A DNA stretch of 27,584 bases from Bacillota bacterium (GTDB lineage Bacteria; Bacillota; Clostridia; Acetivibrionales; DSM-1351): contig JAEVZU010000025.1 of the NCBI GenBank assembly GCA_023392075.1, positions 1-27,584 of the forward strand. Reading direction: 5' to 3'. The notes below the pieces were generated by a model. The model was not told the DNA's origin. It worked only from the letters and a program-made list of their open reading frames with translations, and ran no database searches. How positions within the stretch are numbered: the stretch's first letter is position 1; the number at the start of each line of letters is the position of its first letter. The position numbers and the translations under genes are program-made. Below, one piece after another: positions 13,367-21,472 of the stretch.

Positions 13367-15520
13367 TCAGTTAAGTTCCCTCATACTTAATGATATTCTC
13401 TTCCTCCCGGCGTCTACCTCTATTACCCTCACTTTTACAATATCTCCTACTGCAACCACTTCCATAGGATTCCTGACAAACCTGTCGGCAAGCTGTGAAA
13501 TGTGAACAAGCCCATCCTGATGTACACCAATATCGACAAAAGCACCAAAATCCGCAACGTTTCTTACTGTCCCCGTGAGGATCATTCCGGGCTTAAGATC
13601 CTCCAAATGAAGCACATCAGTGTGGAGGATGGGCTTGGGCAGTTCGTCTCTCGGATCTCTTCCAGGTTTCAGCAGCTCGTTTACAATATCTTTTAGAGTC
13701 GGCAACCCGATTCCCAGTTCCTCTGCCACCTTTACCCTTCCGCTATCCTCCACTTTTTTCTCCAGCTCCCTGAGATTTTTGCCGTTAACATCCGACAGTG
13801 TGTAGCCCATCTTTTTCAGAAGCTTTTCTGCTGCGGGATATGATTCCGGGTGCACTGAGGTATTGTCCAGAATATTGTTGCCATCGGTAATCCTTAAAAA
13901 ACCGGCGCACTGTTCAAAGGTCTTATTACCCAATTTCTTAACCTTTTTTATTTCATTCCTGCTTTTAAACTTTCCGTTTTCTTCTCTGTATTCAACAACG
14001 TTTTTTGCAATAGCCGAAGAAATCCCCGAAATATAGGATAATAATGGTGCTGATGCCGTATTAAGATCTACGCCTACATTATTTACACAGTCCTCAACCA
14101 CTCCGCCAAGAGACTCATCCAGTCTTTTTTGGTTCATATCATGCTGGTACTGACCTACACCTATGGCCTTTGGATCTATTTTTACCAGTTCGGCGAGAGG
14201 ATCCTGAAGCCGCCTTGCAATCGATACCGCACTTCTGAGAGCCACATCAAACTCGGGAAACTCTTCTGCTCCGAGCTTTGATGCTGAATATACCGATGCC
14301 CCTGCTTCACTTACCACCATATAATAAACTTTTCTGTCAATTTCTTTCAGCAAATCAACTACAAAAAGCTCGGATTCCTTGGACGCAGTGCCGTTACCAA
14401 TTGATATTATATCCACCTGGAACTTTTCGATCAACTGCTTCAGCTTGGATTTTGCCTCTTCAATTTTGTTCTGCGGAGGGGTTGGGTATATGACTGTAGT
14501 TGCAAGAACTTTTCCAATCTCATCAACTACGGCGATTTTGCAGCCTGTCCTGTAAGCAGGATCAAGCCCCAGAACAACTCTGTCCTTAACCGGAGGCTGA
14601 AGAAGAAGATTTCTCAGGTTTTCTGCAAATACCTTCATAGCCTGCTCCTGGGCGGTTTCGGATAATTGGTTTCTAATATCCCTTTCCAGAGAGGGAAAAA
14701 TAAGCCTGCTGTAAGAATCCTCTACGGCAGTTTCAACATATCCGGCCATTTCAGAATTTGTACTCTTAACAGTCTTTCCTTTTAAATATGCCAGGCACAG
14801 CGCACTGTCAACCTCTATTTTTACTTGAAGGAATTCTTCCTTCTCCCCTCTGTTTATGGCAAGAATCCTATGGTTTGCAATTTTAGAAACAGGTTCCCTG
14901 AAATCATAATACATTCTGTACACAGAATCCTCTTCCTTCCTGGCAGCTGATACCACCATTGCATTGCGGAATATTGTCTCTCTGAGCGCCTTTCTGTATT
15001 CAGCATTATCCGATACCTCTTCGGCAATAATGTCCATGGCTCCCGCAAGAGCTTCCTCTTCAGTATTTACTCCTTTTTCAGCATTAATATAACCTGCTGC
15101 AATCTGAAGGACAGGTGTCTTTGAAGGCATTTGGGCAAATATGATTGCAGCCAGCGGTTCAAGCCCCTTTTCCTTGGCCGCCGAGGCCCTGGTCTTTCTT
15201 TTAACCTTGTAGGGCCTGTATATATCCTCTATTTCCTGAAGGGTGACAGCCCTTTCAATAGAACCTGAAAGCTCTTCTGTCAGCTTACCCTGTTCATCTA
15301 TAAGTCTTCTGACATCCTCTCTTCTTTCCTCCAAATTTCTAAGATATAACAAACGCTCATACAGCTCTCTCAGAACCTGGTCATTCAATTCTCCCGTTAC
15401 TTCTTTCCTGTAACGGGCAATAAAGGGTATGGTATTTCCTTCGTCTATGAGTTTTACAGTATTTTGCACCTGAAAAGGTTTCAGGTTAAATTCCTTTATC
15501 AGCTGTCCAATAATATCCAT
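13367..15520 (-). CDS. tex: Tex, RNA-binding transcription accessory protein
   Basis: This 717-residue protein has full-length Tex architecture. The N-terminal helical region (residues 1 to about 190) includes IPFIARYRKEVTGELND. A YqgF/RNase H-like domain starts near VVLGLDPAYRTGCKIAV. The helix-hairpin-helix region (NVVEYREENGKFKSR) follows. A C-terminal S1 domain (GTVRNVADFGAFVDIGVHQD, about 640-715) binds nucleic acid. Tex is a conserved cytoplasmic relative of eukaryotic Spt6 linked to transcription and, in pathogens, toxin expression. The start follows GGAGAATTTTAG, and the 5' region has an extended -10 promoter and a tandem repeat. Confidence 0.95.
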   Translation of the reverse strand: MDIIGQLIKEFNLKPFQVQNTVKLIDEGNTIPFIARYRKEVTGELNDQVLRELYERLLYLRNLEERREDVRRLIDEQGKLTEELSGSIERAVTLQEIEDIYRPYKVKRKTRASAAKEKGLEPLAAIIFAQMPSKTPVLQIAAGYINAEKGVNTEEEALAGAMDIIAEEVSDNAEYRKALRETIFRNAMVVSAARKEEDSVYRMYYDFREPVSKIANHRILAINRGEKEEFLQVKIEVDSALCLAYLKGKTVKSTNSEMAGYVETAVEDSYSRLIFPSLERDIRNQLSETAQEQAMKVFAENLRNLLLQPPVKDRVVLGLDPAYRTGCKIAVVDEIGKVLATTVIYPTPPQNKIEEAKSKLKQLIEKFQVDIISIGNGTASKESELFVVDLLKEIDRKVYYMVVSEAGASVYSASKLGAEEFPEFDVALRSAVSIARRLQDPLAELVKIDPKAIGVGQYQHDMNQKRLDESLGGVVEDCVNNVGVDLNTASAPLLSYISGISSAIAKNVVEYREENGKFKSRNEIKKVKKLGNKTFEQCAGFLRITDGNNILDNTSVHPESYPAAEKLLKKMGYTLSDVNGKNLRELEKKVEDSGRVKVAEELGIGLPTLKDIVNELLKPGRDPRDELPKPILHTDVLHLEDLKPGMILTGTVRNVADFGAFVDIGVHQDGLVHISQLADRFVRNPMEVVAVGDIVKVRVIEVDAGRKRISLSMRELN

Positions 15521-15543
15521 CTAAAATTCTCCATGTCCAAAAA

Positions 15544-15573
15544 TTGTAAATCGTATTTTTGTAAATCGTATTT
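15544..15573. repeat. Perfect tandem repeat, 2 x 15 bp, in the tex leader
   Basis: TTGTAAATCGTATTT occurs twice back to back, between the tex promoter -10 and the start codon. It lies in the presumed 5' untranslated region. It may be a recent slippage duplication or a doubled binding site. Confidence 0.8.
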
Positions 15574-15574
15574 T

Positions 15575-15583
15575 ATTATAACA
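15575..15583 (-). promoter_or_regulatory. Extended -10 of the tex promoter
   Basis: On the minus strand TGTTATAAT fits the extended -10 TGnTATAAT. A TTGTGA 19 bases further upstream is a poor -35. It is 55 bases before the tex ATG. Confidence 0.55.
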
Positions 15584-15628
15584 TTATTTCTGTTACCGGT
15601 CACAAGAAAATTCACCGACTGTCTGCTA

Positions 15629-15668
15629 AAAAAATAAGAACCGGGGCTCACCCCAATTCTTATTTTTT
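15629..15668 (-). terminator. Symmetrical terminator after the 45-residue gene
   Basis: AAAAAATAAGAA (15629-15640) pairs with TTCTTATTTTTT (15657-15668), and an inner GGGG/CCCC stem closes the loop. T-rich sequence follows in either direction. It lies 17 bases after the stop of the minus-strand gene at 15685 and insulates it from tex. Confidence 0.85.
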
Positions 15669-15684
15669 AAATTGAAACATGTTC

Positions 15685-15822
15685 TTATATAATTCTACTG
15701 GTAGGCTTGGGTTTACCGCTGCCGCCCTTCTTGCCGCCGCCATTGCTGTTTTTATTTTCTCCCAGCTGATCATTGTCAAAGGATACATCATTATTCGGGT
15801 CCTTATTTTTGTTATTTGCCAT
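15685..15822 (-). CDS. 45-residue Asn/Gly/Lys-rich small protein
   Basis: The short frame begins MANNKNKDPNNDVSFDNDQ and continues into a GGGKKGGSGKPKP segment before TSRII and stop. It is hydrophilic with no membrane helix, and the second half is strongly basic. AGAGGATGTTTACA supplies the ribosome binding site; an ATG three codons earlier sits too close to it. A strong terminator follows directly, which supports a real transcription unit. Function unknown; it could be a small spore or nucleic-acid-binding protein, but nothing visible proves this. Confidence 0.65.
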   Translation of the reverse strand: MANNKNKDPNNDVSFDNDQLGENKNSNGGGKKGGSGKPKPTSRII

Positions 15823-15913
15823 TGTAAACATCCTCTCTAAAAGATAATTGTACCTTTATCAGGTATTCATATATATTCTTTACACTTTAACTCAAGATAA
15901 TTCGCCCTGCCAT

Positions 15914-16876
15914 TCAAATCCGGAAGGAAGCTTTAGTCAGTTTCTCAAGACCCTGCTCGGCTCCCAGTTTGTCAGAAAGCTCCAGCAGTGCCCTGTCCTT
16001 CATTTTTGCCTCAAGCATGATATCTATATCCCGGTCAAAAGATTTTGCAGTGTTTAAAAACATTATAAAGTCGGTATAGTCGATATAATCGGCGTGACTC
16101 CGGAACTCCTTTTCACTTTTTGGACTGGAGAAATGTATTTTAGGCGGAAAGGGTTCCCTGTCCCAGGTTTTATATATTTCCGGCAAAAGATCTCCCAGCT
16201 TTTCACCATTGTTGGCGCATTTGTGATGATGAACATCCAGCACCATGGGAGTTTCCAGCTCCTTGCAAAGCTGCAGTACGTCGGCAGCAGTAAAACATTT
16301 ATCGTCATTTTCAATAATTATACGTTTCCGTATACGGTCCGGCAGCTTTGAAAAATTGATTTTAAATCTTTCAATTGAACCGCACTTGTCTCCATAAAGA
16401 CCTCCCACATGAAGCACAAGCTTGTACCTGTAATCCTCAAGCCCCATTGCTTCGTACAGCCTGACATGATAATCCAGGTCATTGATGGAGGCCCTCAGCA
16501 CCTCCTGCTTAACCGGATTAAGAATTGTAAAATGGTCGGGATGTGCACTAATACGAAAACCGTTTTGCTTTATAAATTCCCCCAATTGTTTTAACTCGTG
16601 GGCAAACTGAAGCTGATATTCCCAGCCTGTCAGCTCCTCATGAGTTGCAAGCGGTATCAGCTTTGATGTAAGTCTGTATACCTGAATACCCATAGCACGA
16701 TTGTACTTGAGAATTCTCAGGGTATTTTCAATATTCAGCTTTGACACTCTGTCCAGCCTTATACTTTTTGCCTGGGCGTCCTTCAGTCTGCTGTACACGG
16801 CATAGGTGACTGTACCGGACGGTGAACAATTCTCAAGACTTAAGGTCATTGCAACATATCCCAATCTGAATATCAA
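15914..16876 (-). CDS. uvsE: UV damage endonuclease UvsE/UVDE
   Basis: This 320-residue TIM-barrel endonuclease nicks 5' of UV photoproducts and starts an excision repair route independent of UvrABC. The N-terminus RLGYVAMTLSLENCSP and the segment YRLTSKLIPLATH match the B. subtilis protein closely, and the length is the same. Metal-binding positions are suggested by LVLHVGGLYGDK, IIENDDK and MVLDVHHH. The start is a TTG at 16876, because the conserved IFRLGYVA would be lost from any later ATG; GGGGG lies nine bases before it. It is in the same direction as the DUF2238 gene upstream (58-base gap) and may be co-transcribed. Spores of anaerobes often keep extra UV repair. Confidence 0.92.
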   Translation of the reverse strand: MIFRLGYVAMTLSLENCSPSGTVTYAVYSRLKDAQAKSIRLDRVSKLNIENTLRILKYNRAMGIQVYRLTSKLIPLATHEELTGWEYQLQFAHELKQLGEFIKQNGFRISAHPDHFTILNPVKQEVLRASINDLDYHVRLYEAMGLEDYRYKLVLHVGGLYGDKCGSIERFKINFSKLPDRIRKRIIIENDDKCFTAADVLQLCKELETPMVLDVHHHKCANNGEKLGDLLPEIYKTWDREPFPPKIHFSSPKSEKEFRSHADYIDYTDFIMFLNTAKSFDRDIDIMLEAKMKDRALLELSDKLGAEQGLEKLTKASFRI

Positions 16877-16934
16877 ACCTATCCCCCATTTTTGAATGTT
16901 TTTAAAAGAACAGATTTATTATTCAACCGTTTGA

Positions 16935-17618
16935 CTATTTTGATACCTTTACCATGTGAATTCTTTGATTTCGCTTTATTTTCACAAAAATGCAATAACC
17001 CATATTAAAAGAAGCGCCCAGAAGTCCCATGGCAGTATCCCGCTGTGAATCCCATATATCTCCCTGAGCCTGGGCCAAAATAAACAGCTGCTGTGAACGG
17101 CTCACTGCCGCAATCAGCATTTCGGTCAATGAATTGATTGCACATAAAGCCACTATAATAAAGACCGCCATCAGACATGCTTCAATATACCTCAGTCTGA
17201 ATCTCCGGTAAAGTATCTCCATGACAGGCATTGATATCAGTAACCCGAAAGCCAGATATACAAGCCTGTCATAATTATTCCTTATAAAACCGAACGTCCC
17301 TTTCATCCACTCTCCTACAGGACACAGGGCATATGTATAATGAGCTCCCAGTGTATTCAATATCAAAAAAATCAGGATACTGAAATATGATAAATTGGTA
17401 AGTCTGCCCTTCCTGTAAAAACCTACCATGCACGCAACAGTAATTGCCGAAGGAAGGCTGAGGAACCACCATTCCAGATGATCAGCAGGGTTCAGCGCGA
17501 AAAACACAAATACAACAATATATATGGTCAGCATAAACTGAAGCGGTCTGTCTTTTTTAAAAGGCACCGCTTGTTTTGATACAAATATCAGGGAATATTT
17601 TCTTTTTTTTACCGCCAT
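16935..17618 (-). CDS. DUF2238 (YjdF-like) membrane protein
   Basis: This 227-residue integral membrane protein has about six helices. The segments GAHYTYALCPVGEW and NNYDRLVYLAFGLL, then WDSQRDTAMGLLGA near the C-terminus, are characteristic of the DUF2238/YjdF family, whose function is unknown. The true start is ATG 17618 (MAVKKRKYS). The longer frame continues 54 codons upstream through repeat sequence, including the same PQMWLMEVNM peptide seen before galE. GGAGGTTAAT from the repeat is the ribosome binding site. Confidence 0.85.
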   Translation of the reverse strand: MAVKKRKYSLIFVSKQAVPFKKDRPLQFMLTIYIVVFVFFALNPADHLEWWFLSLPSAITVACMVGFYRKGRLTNLSYFSILIFLILNTLGAHYTYALCPVGEWMKGTFGFIRNNYDRLVYLAFGLLISMPVMEILYRRFRLRYIEACLMAVFIIVALCAINSLTEMLIAAVSRSQQLFILAQAQGDIWDSQRDTAMGLLGASFNMGYCIFVKIKRNQRIHMVKVSK

Positions 17619-17837
17619 ATTAACCTCCATGAGCCACATTTGTGGCCCCAAAATGTCTATGTAAGTATTATCCTTTATCGTAATGTGACGAATAAACGAG
17701 GTTAATTGGCCATGTGCGCTTTCAAAGTATTTCTGAATACTTTGGTATTGGCAAATACTTTGAATATTTCGCACGGCCATAAATTCTCAGGTTTATTTGG
17801 AAGACGAGCATTAGTGAAGTCTTTCAAGTTAACCTCC
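17619..17837 (-). repeat. Composite structured repeat, copy B, carrying the start region of the DUF2238 gene
   Basis: This is homologous along its length to 3337-3537. It has the same GCCACAAATGTGGC (17633-17646) and GGAGGTTAAT at the start codon, the same GTGCG/CGCAC-based hairpin, and the same distal hairpin with AGAC..GTCT. It differs by an 18-base insertion (GGTATTGGCAAATACTTT region, about 17742-17760) that doubles part of the long stem. Several paired changes in the distal stem (GGTT..CAAG arm) preserve pairing. At its far end another leader module (17829-17863) begins in tandem. Confidence 0.7.
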
Positions 17838-17863
17838 ATGAGCCACATTTGTGGCCACAAAAT
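17829..17863 (-). repeat. Extra leader module at the distal end of the composite repeat
   Basis: This is a third near-identical copy of GGCCACAAATGTGGCTCAT plus GGAGGTTAAC. No annotated gene follows, but a TTG lies five bases after GGAGG and opens a 41-codon frame (17827-17702) inside the repeat. In copy A the same SD-TTG frame is closed after 11 codons. The remaining sequence to 17917 is AT-rich with no gene. Confidence 0.6.
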
Positions 17864-17917
17864 ATTATGGTAAAATTTCATATTATTATATATACTTAAA
17901 AATGTGCAAATATGTCA

Positions 17918-17957
17918 AAAGTCAATTACTACCGCTGAAAAGCCGGTAATTGGCTTT
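17918..17957. repeat. AAAGTCA hairpin repeat, copy 2
   Basis: AAAGTCAATTAC (17918-17929) pairs with GTAATTGGCTTT (17946-17957) with one wobble, around ACCGCTGAAAAGCCG. It belongs with 170-198 and 23356-23422. It lies upstream of the gtrA-like gene, without a T run suited to termination. Confidence 0.65.
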
Positions 17958-18001
17958 GTTATTGATAAACAGCTGTAAAAGAAGTAATAAAGGAGAAATA
18001 A

Positions 18002-18409
18002 ATGAATAAACTAAAGATATTATTCAGTAAATTAATAAACTCAAGCATTGTCAAATATGGTCTGGTAGGCGTGATAAATACTCTGATAACCGGATTGATA
18101 ATGTTTACCTTAATGAACGTATTTTCAGTTTCTCTCAGATTATCGAATATAGTCGGATATGTGGCAGGTTTTATAAACAGCTTCATACTTAATAAGCTGT
18201 GGACGTTTAAAGGTAAGCAGTCCTCCACCCTGTCACAATTCATACGTTTTACAGCGGTTTTCGGAGTATGCTTCCTGCTCCAGCATGGCCTGGTAATACT
18301 GCTGGCCGAAAAGCTTCTCATTGATAAAAACATTTCTACTCTGGTTGGAATGGTTTTTTATACGGGTGTAAGTTATATCCTCAACAAGCTTTTTACATTT
18401 AAAAAATAA
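18002..18409 (+). CDS. GtrA-like membrane protein
   Basis: This 135-residue protein has four predicted helices and the GtrA signatures: KYGLVGVINTLITGLIMF at the start, GYVAGFINSFILNKLWTFK in the middle and SYILNKLFTFKK at the end. GtrA-type proteins are thought to help move lipid-linked sugars across the membrane for cell surface glycosylation. AAAGGAGAAATAA precedes the ATG. The next genes run the same way, and the sugar nucleotidyltransferase fusion 560 bases downstream may share its pathway, but that is inference. Confidence 0.88.
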   Translation: MNKLKILFSKLINSSIVKYGLVGVINTLITGLIMFTLMNVFSVSLRLSNIVGYVAGFINSFILNKLWTFKGKQSSTLSQFIRFTAVFGVCFLLQHGLVILLAEKLLIDKNISTLVGMVFYTGVSYILNKLFTFKK

Positions 18410-18511
18410 ATTTGAACAGGCTTATTTCCATTGATTTATGTAAATACTAACTTTGAAATCTCACAGCTGGTATTTGTCATCATGTTATTTCGGTCAATGG
18501 AGGTAAGCATC

Positions 18512-18775
18512 ATGAGTGAAAAAATTACTGCGCTATATACAAATATATACGACGCAAACAGTGTAATGGGTACCTTGAAAACAAACGGAATCGGCAAAGC
18601 ATGCCTTAATACTTCTGAGTGCGGACTTCATTATGGGATAAATCCAAGACACAGAATCAATAAATTTCCCGGGGCAGTTCCTTCAACAATGGTCAAGCTT
18701 GAAGTAAATGTTGACACCGGTAACCGGGAAAATGCTATCTCTGTTTTGGAAGGAAGCTTTGGCGTTATTGAATAG
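18512..18775 (+). CDS. 87-residue protein, probable ferredoxin-like fold
   Basis: It starts MSEKITALYTNIYDANSVMG and ends with AISVLEGSFGVIE. The beta-alpha-beta rhythm with a final 'xAISVLEGxFGVI' resembles small stress or regulatory proteins that bury a ferredoxin-like fold (YflT-like or ACT-like), but the family is not certain. Two cysteines (CLNTSEC) lie in the middle. The ATG at 18512 follows AATGGAGGTAAGCATC; an earlier frame of 27 codons lacks a ribosome binding site. Gaps of about 100 bases upstream and 195 downstream suggest its own or read-through transcription. Confidence 0.65.
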   Translation: MSEKITALYTNIYDANSVMGTLKTNGIGKACLNTSECGLHYGINPRHRINKFPGAVPSTMVKLEVNVDTGNRENAISVLEGSFGVIE

Positions 18776-18911
18776 CGATTAAAGAAATATCTGTTGAAAT
18801 TATGTGGTCCTCCAATTAAGAGGATTATTACGCCGTGTATGGAATATAATATTATAAGTTATTTGATAAATACCAGTATTGTGGGATTAGTTTTTTCATT
18901 ACTATTTGCCG

Positions 18912-18956
18912 GCGTGTCATGCTGGGAAAACACGGGGACCCAGCAGGCCTGCACGC
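18912..18956 (+). promoter_or_regulatory. Structured leader before the nucleotidyltransferase fusion
   Basis: An outer stem GCGTG/CACGC (18912-18916/18952-18956) encloses a perfect 7-bp stem TGCTGGG/CCCAGCA (18920-18926/18939-18945) with loop AAAACACGGGGA. GGAGG at 18961 follows immediately. It is far more GC-rich than its AT-rich flank. I could not match it to any riboswitch class I know. Upstream (18776-18911) there is only a small hairpin TCCTC/GAGGA near 18809 and AT-rich sequence. Confidence 0.5.
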
Positions 18957-18970
18957 AGAGGGAGGTCAGG

Positions 18971-21448
18971 ATGAAAGCTATTATTATGGCCGGCGGAGAA
19001 GGCTCCAGACTGAGGCCGCTTACATGTGATTTACCAAAACCAATGGTTCCTGTTCTGAATAAACCTGTTCTGGAACATGCCATTGAGCTCTTAAAAAGTT
19101 ACGGAATCAGTGAAATCGGTATTACGCTAATGTATCACCCGCAAATTATAAAGGATTATTTCGGAAGAGGTAAAAATCTAGGTGTGAATATTACATACTT
19201 TATCGAAGAATCCCCCCTGGGCACCGCAGGCGGTGTAAAAAACGCCGAAAGCTTTCTGGATGAAACATTCATTGTTATAAGCGGAGACTCCATAACAGAC
19301 CTGAACCTTGAAAGGGCTATAGAATATCACAAAGAGAAAAATTCGCTTGCAACAATCATTCTTTCAAAGGTTGATGAACCGCTGGAATACGGCGTAGTGC
19401 TGACAAATGAAACAGGCAGGATAACCGGTTTTGTGGAAAAACCCAGTTGGGGTGAGCTTTTCAGCGACACTGTAAATACCGGTACATATATACTTGAACC
19501 CGAAATTTTCAGCTATATCGATGCTGATAAAAATCTCGATTTCAGCCGTGATTTATTTCCCCGCCTGCTGTCCGCATCAAAAAAAATGTATGGCTATGTG
19601 GCACCTGAGTATTGGTGTGATATGGGTGATATCCGGTCATATATCAAGGTACACTGTGACATATTAGACAAAAAAGTCAACTTGAGCCTTAACGGTATTC
19701 AATTGAAGGATAATGTCTGGGTAGGTGCAGGTACGATTATTGAAGCAAATGCGGAAATCAACGGTCCTTGTATAATCGGTTCCAACTGCAGAATAGGAAA
19801 TGGAACAGTTATTGATAAATACACTGTTATAGGCAATAATACTACAATTGAGGACGATGTTTCAATTGTCAGAAGTATTGTCTGGGATAACAGTTATATT
19901 GAATACGGCAGTGAACTCAGAGGGGCCATAATATGCAACAGGGTTAATCTCAAGCATTATGTCTCGGTATTCGAAAATGCTGTTGTGGGTGAAGGCTGTA
20001 AAGTTAATGAACGTGTCATCGTAAAGCCCAATATAAAAATCTGGCCTGAAAAGATCATCCAGCCCTTTGCCATCATCGATAGAAACATGATATGGGGTTC
20101 CAAACATTCTAACAAGATATTTGGTGACAATGGTATTTCAGGTATTGTCAATGTGGACATTTCACCCGAATTTGCAACCAGGCTGGGAGCCGCATACGGT
20201 TCACAGTTTAAAACGGGGTCCAGAGTCGTAGTAAGTTCAACCAATTCCAACTCGGCAAGAATGTTCAAGCATGCCTTTATTTCAGGTATGCTGTCGGTAG
20301 GAGTTGAAGTATACAACATGAGCAGCCTGCTTACCCCCATAGCCAGAACTGCCATAGGCTTCCTTGCCGTGGAAGGCGGGATACACATAAAGAACGATAT
20401 TGATAATGTTAACAGGATTAAAGTCGACTTTATGGATATGAGAGGTGCTTCAATAAACCGGCTGACTGAAAGAAAGATAGAAAACTCCTTTTTCAAGGAG
20501 GACTTTAACAGATGCTCCGCCCAGCAAATAAGCAGGCTGAATAATATAACCGACTTCAGCAGCTACTATACACGAAATCTAAGCAGCAAAACCAACATGG
20601 CGGTTATTAAAGAGAAGAATCCGAAAATCTGTATTTTTTCCAGATCGGAATATGTAATCTCTATAACCGTACCCCTTCTGACGGGGCTGGGCTGTACAGT
20701 TAACCGCTTTACAAATTTTGAAGACTATGAGTCGGTTACAAGGGTAATTAATGAAACCGGTTCGGATTTTGCTGCCATAATAGACCAGAATGCAGAAACT
20801 CTTGTCCTGGTGGACAAGTTTGGAAAAGTGGTTAAGGATGACTTGTTTCAGGCCTTTATTGCATCAATAATATTGAAAACATCCCCAGGCACTACTTTTT
20901 TTGCCCCCATTACATGCTCTGAAGTTATAGAAAAAATTGCCGTCAGGTATAAGGGGTTTGTTAAAAGAACAAAGAACTTCTCCCAGGCAATTATGGATGA
21001 GATACTGTCCTACAATCAAAAATACGGGTATAATGATGAAAGCTGTACACTGCCCGGAGTTGACACTTTCAGGCCAAATCAGTTTACACTGGGCTTCGAT
21101 GCTATTGAAGGAATGATAAGGATAATTGAATACATGTGCTATACAAATAGTGATCTGAGTGTGCTTTTATCAGATATTCCCGACTTCTTTATGGTTAATA
21201 AAAGCATAAAATGTCCCTGGGAATCAAAAGGCGCGGTTATGCGGAAAATAATCAATGAGTATAAGGACAAAAAACTTGAGCTGCTGGATGGAATTAAACT
21301 GTATACTGAAACAGGCTGGGTTCTCATTGCACCTGACGCAGATAAGCCCATTTTAAGAGTGGTGGTTGAAAGCGGTTCAAGCAGCGGAGCAGATGAGCTG
21401 TCCTCCAGGTATTACGGTCTTTTGGAAAAAATTATTACTAATACATAG
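18971..21448 (+). CDS. Sugar nucleotidyltransferase fused to a degenerate phosphohexomutase-like domain
   Basis: This 825-residue protein has three parts. Residues 1 to about 235 are a nucleotidyltransferase with intact GGEGSRLRPLTCDLPKPM and an acidic GDSITD. Residues about 250-375 are a left-handed beta-helix (repeated I-G/V-N hexads: IIGSNCRIGNGTVI). Residues about 380-825 have the layout of alpha-D-phosphohexomutases. This fusion is known for mannose-1-phosphate guanylyltransferase-like proteins. All mutase motifs are lost here. The phosphoserine loop TASHNP is IKNDIDN, the metal loop DGDxDR is DQNAET, and the phosphate-binding RPSGTEP is APDADKP. Only the transferase is expected to be catalytic. 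The ATG at 18971 is certain; upstream sequence in frame is the structured leader. Confidence 0.85.
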   Translation: MKAIIMAGGEGSRLRPLTCDLPKPMVPVLNKPVLEHAIELLKSYGISEIGITLMYHPQIIKDYFGRGKNLGVNITYFIEESPLGTAGGVKNAESFLDETFIVISGDSITDLNLERAIEYHKEKNSLATIILSKVDEPLEYGVVLTNETGRITGFVEKPSWGELFSDTVNTGTYILEPEIFSYIDADKNLDFSRDLFPRLLSASKKMYGYVAPEYWCDMGDIRSYIKVHCDILDKKVNLSLNGIQLKDNVWVGAGTIIEANAEINGPCIIGSNCRIGNGTVIDKYTVIGNNTTIEDDVSIVRSIVWDNSYIEYGSELRGAIICNRVNLKHYVSVFENAVVGEGCKVNERVIVKPNIKIWPEKIIQPFAIIDRNMIWGSKHSNKIFGDNGISGIVNVDISPEFATRLGAAYGSQFKTGSRVVVSSTNSNSARMFKHAFISGMLSVGVEVYNMSSLLTPIARTAIGFLAVEGGIHIKNDIDNVNRIKVDFMDMRGASINRLTERKIENSFFKEDFNRCSAQQISRLNNITDFSSYYTRNLSSKTNMAVIKEKNPKICIFSRSEYVISITVPLLTGLGCTVNRFTNFEDYESVTRVINETGSDFAAIIDQNAETLVLVDKFGKVVKDDLFQAFIASIILKTSPGTTFFAPITCSEVIEKIAVRYKGFVKRTKNFSQAIMDEILSYNQKYGYNDESCTLPGVDTFRPNQFTLGFDAIEGMIRIIEYMCYTNSDLSVLLSDIPDFFMVNKSIKCPWESKGAVMRKIINEYKDKKLELLDGIKLYTETGWVLIAPDADKPILRVVVESGSSSGADELSSRYYGLLEKIITNT

Positions 21449-21472
21449 GATATTTAACTTGATGGAGACAAA

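Noticed and set aside
17619..17780. 54-residue extension of the DUF2238 protein
   Set aside because: The frame runs through the composite repeat, and the ribosome binding site favours ATG 17618.
18794..18970. 59-residue extension of the nucleotidyltransferase fusion
   Set aside because: Family homology starts at MKAIIMAGGEGSRLRPL; the upstream part is the structured leader and no ribosome binding site precedes its ATG.
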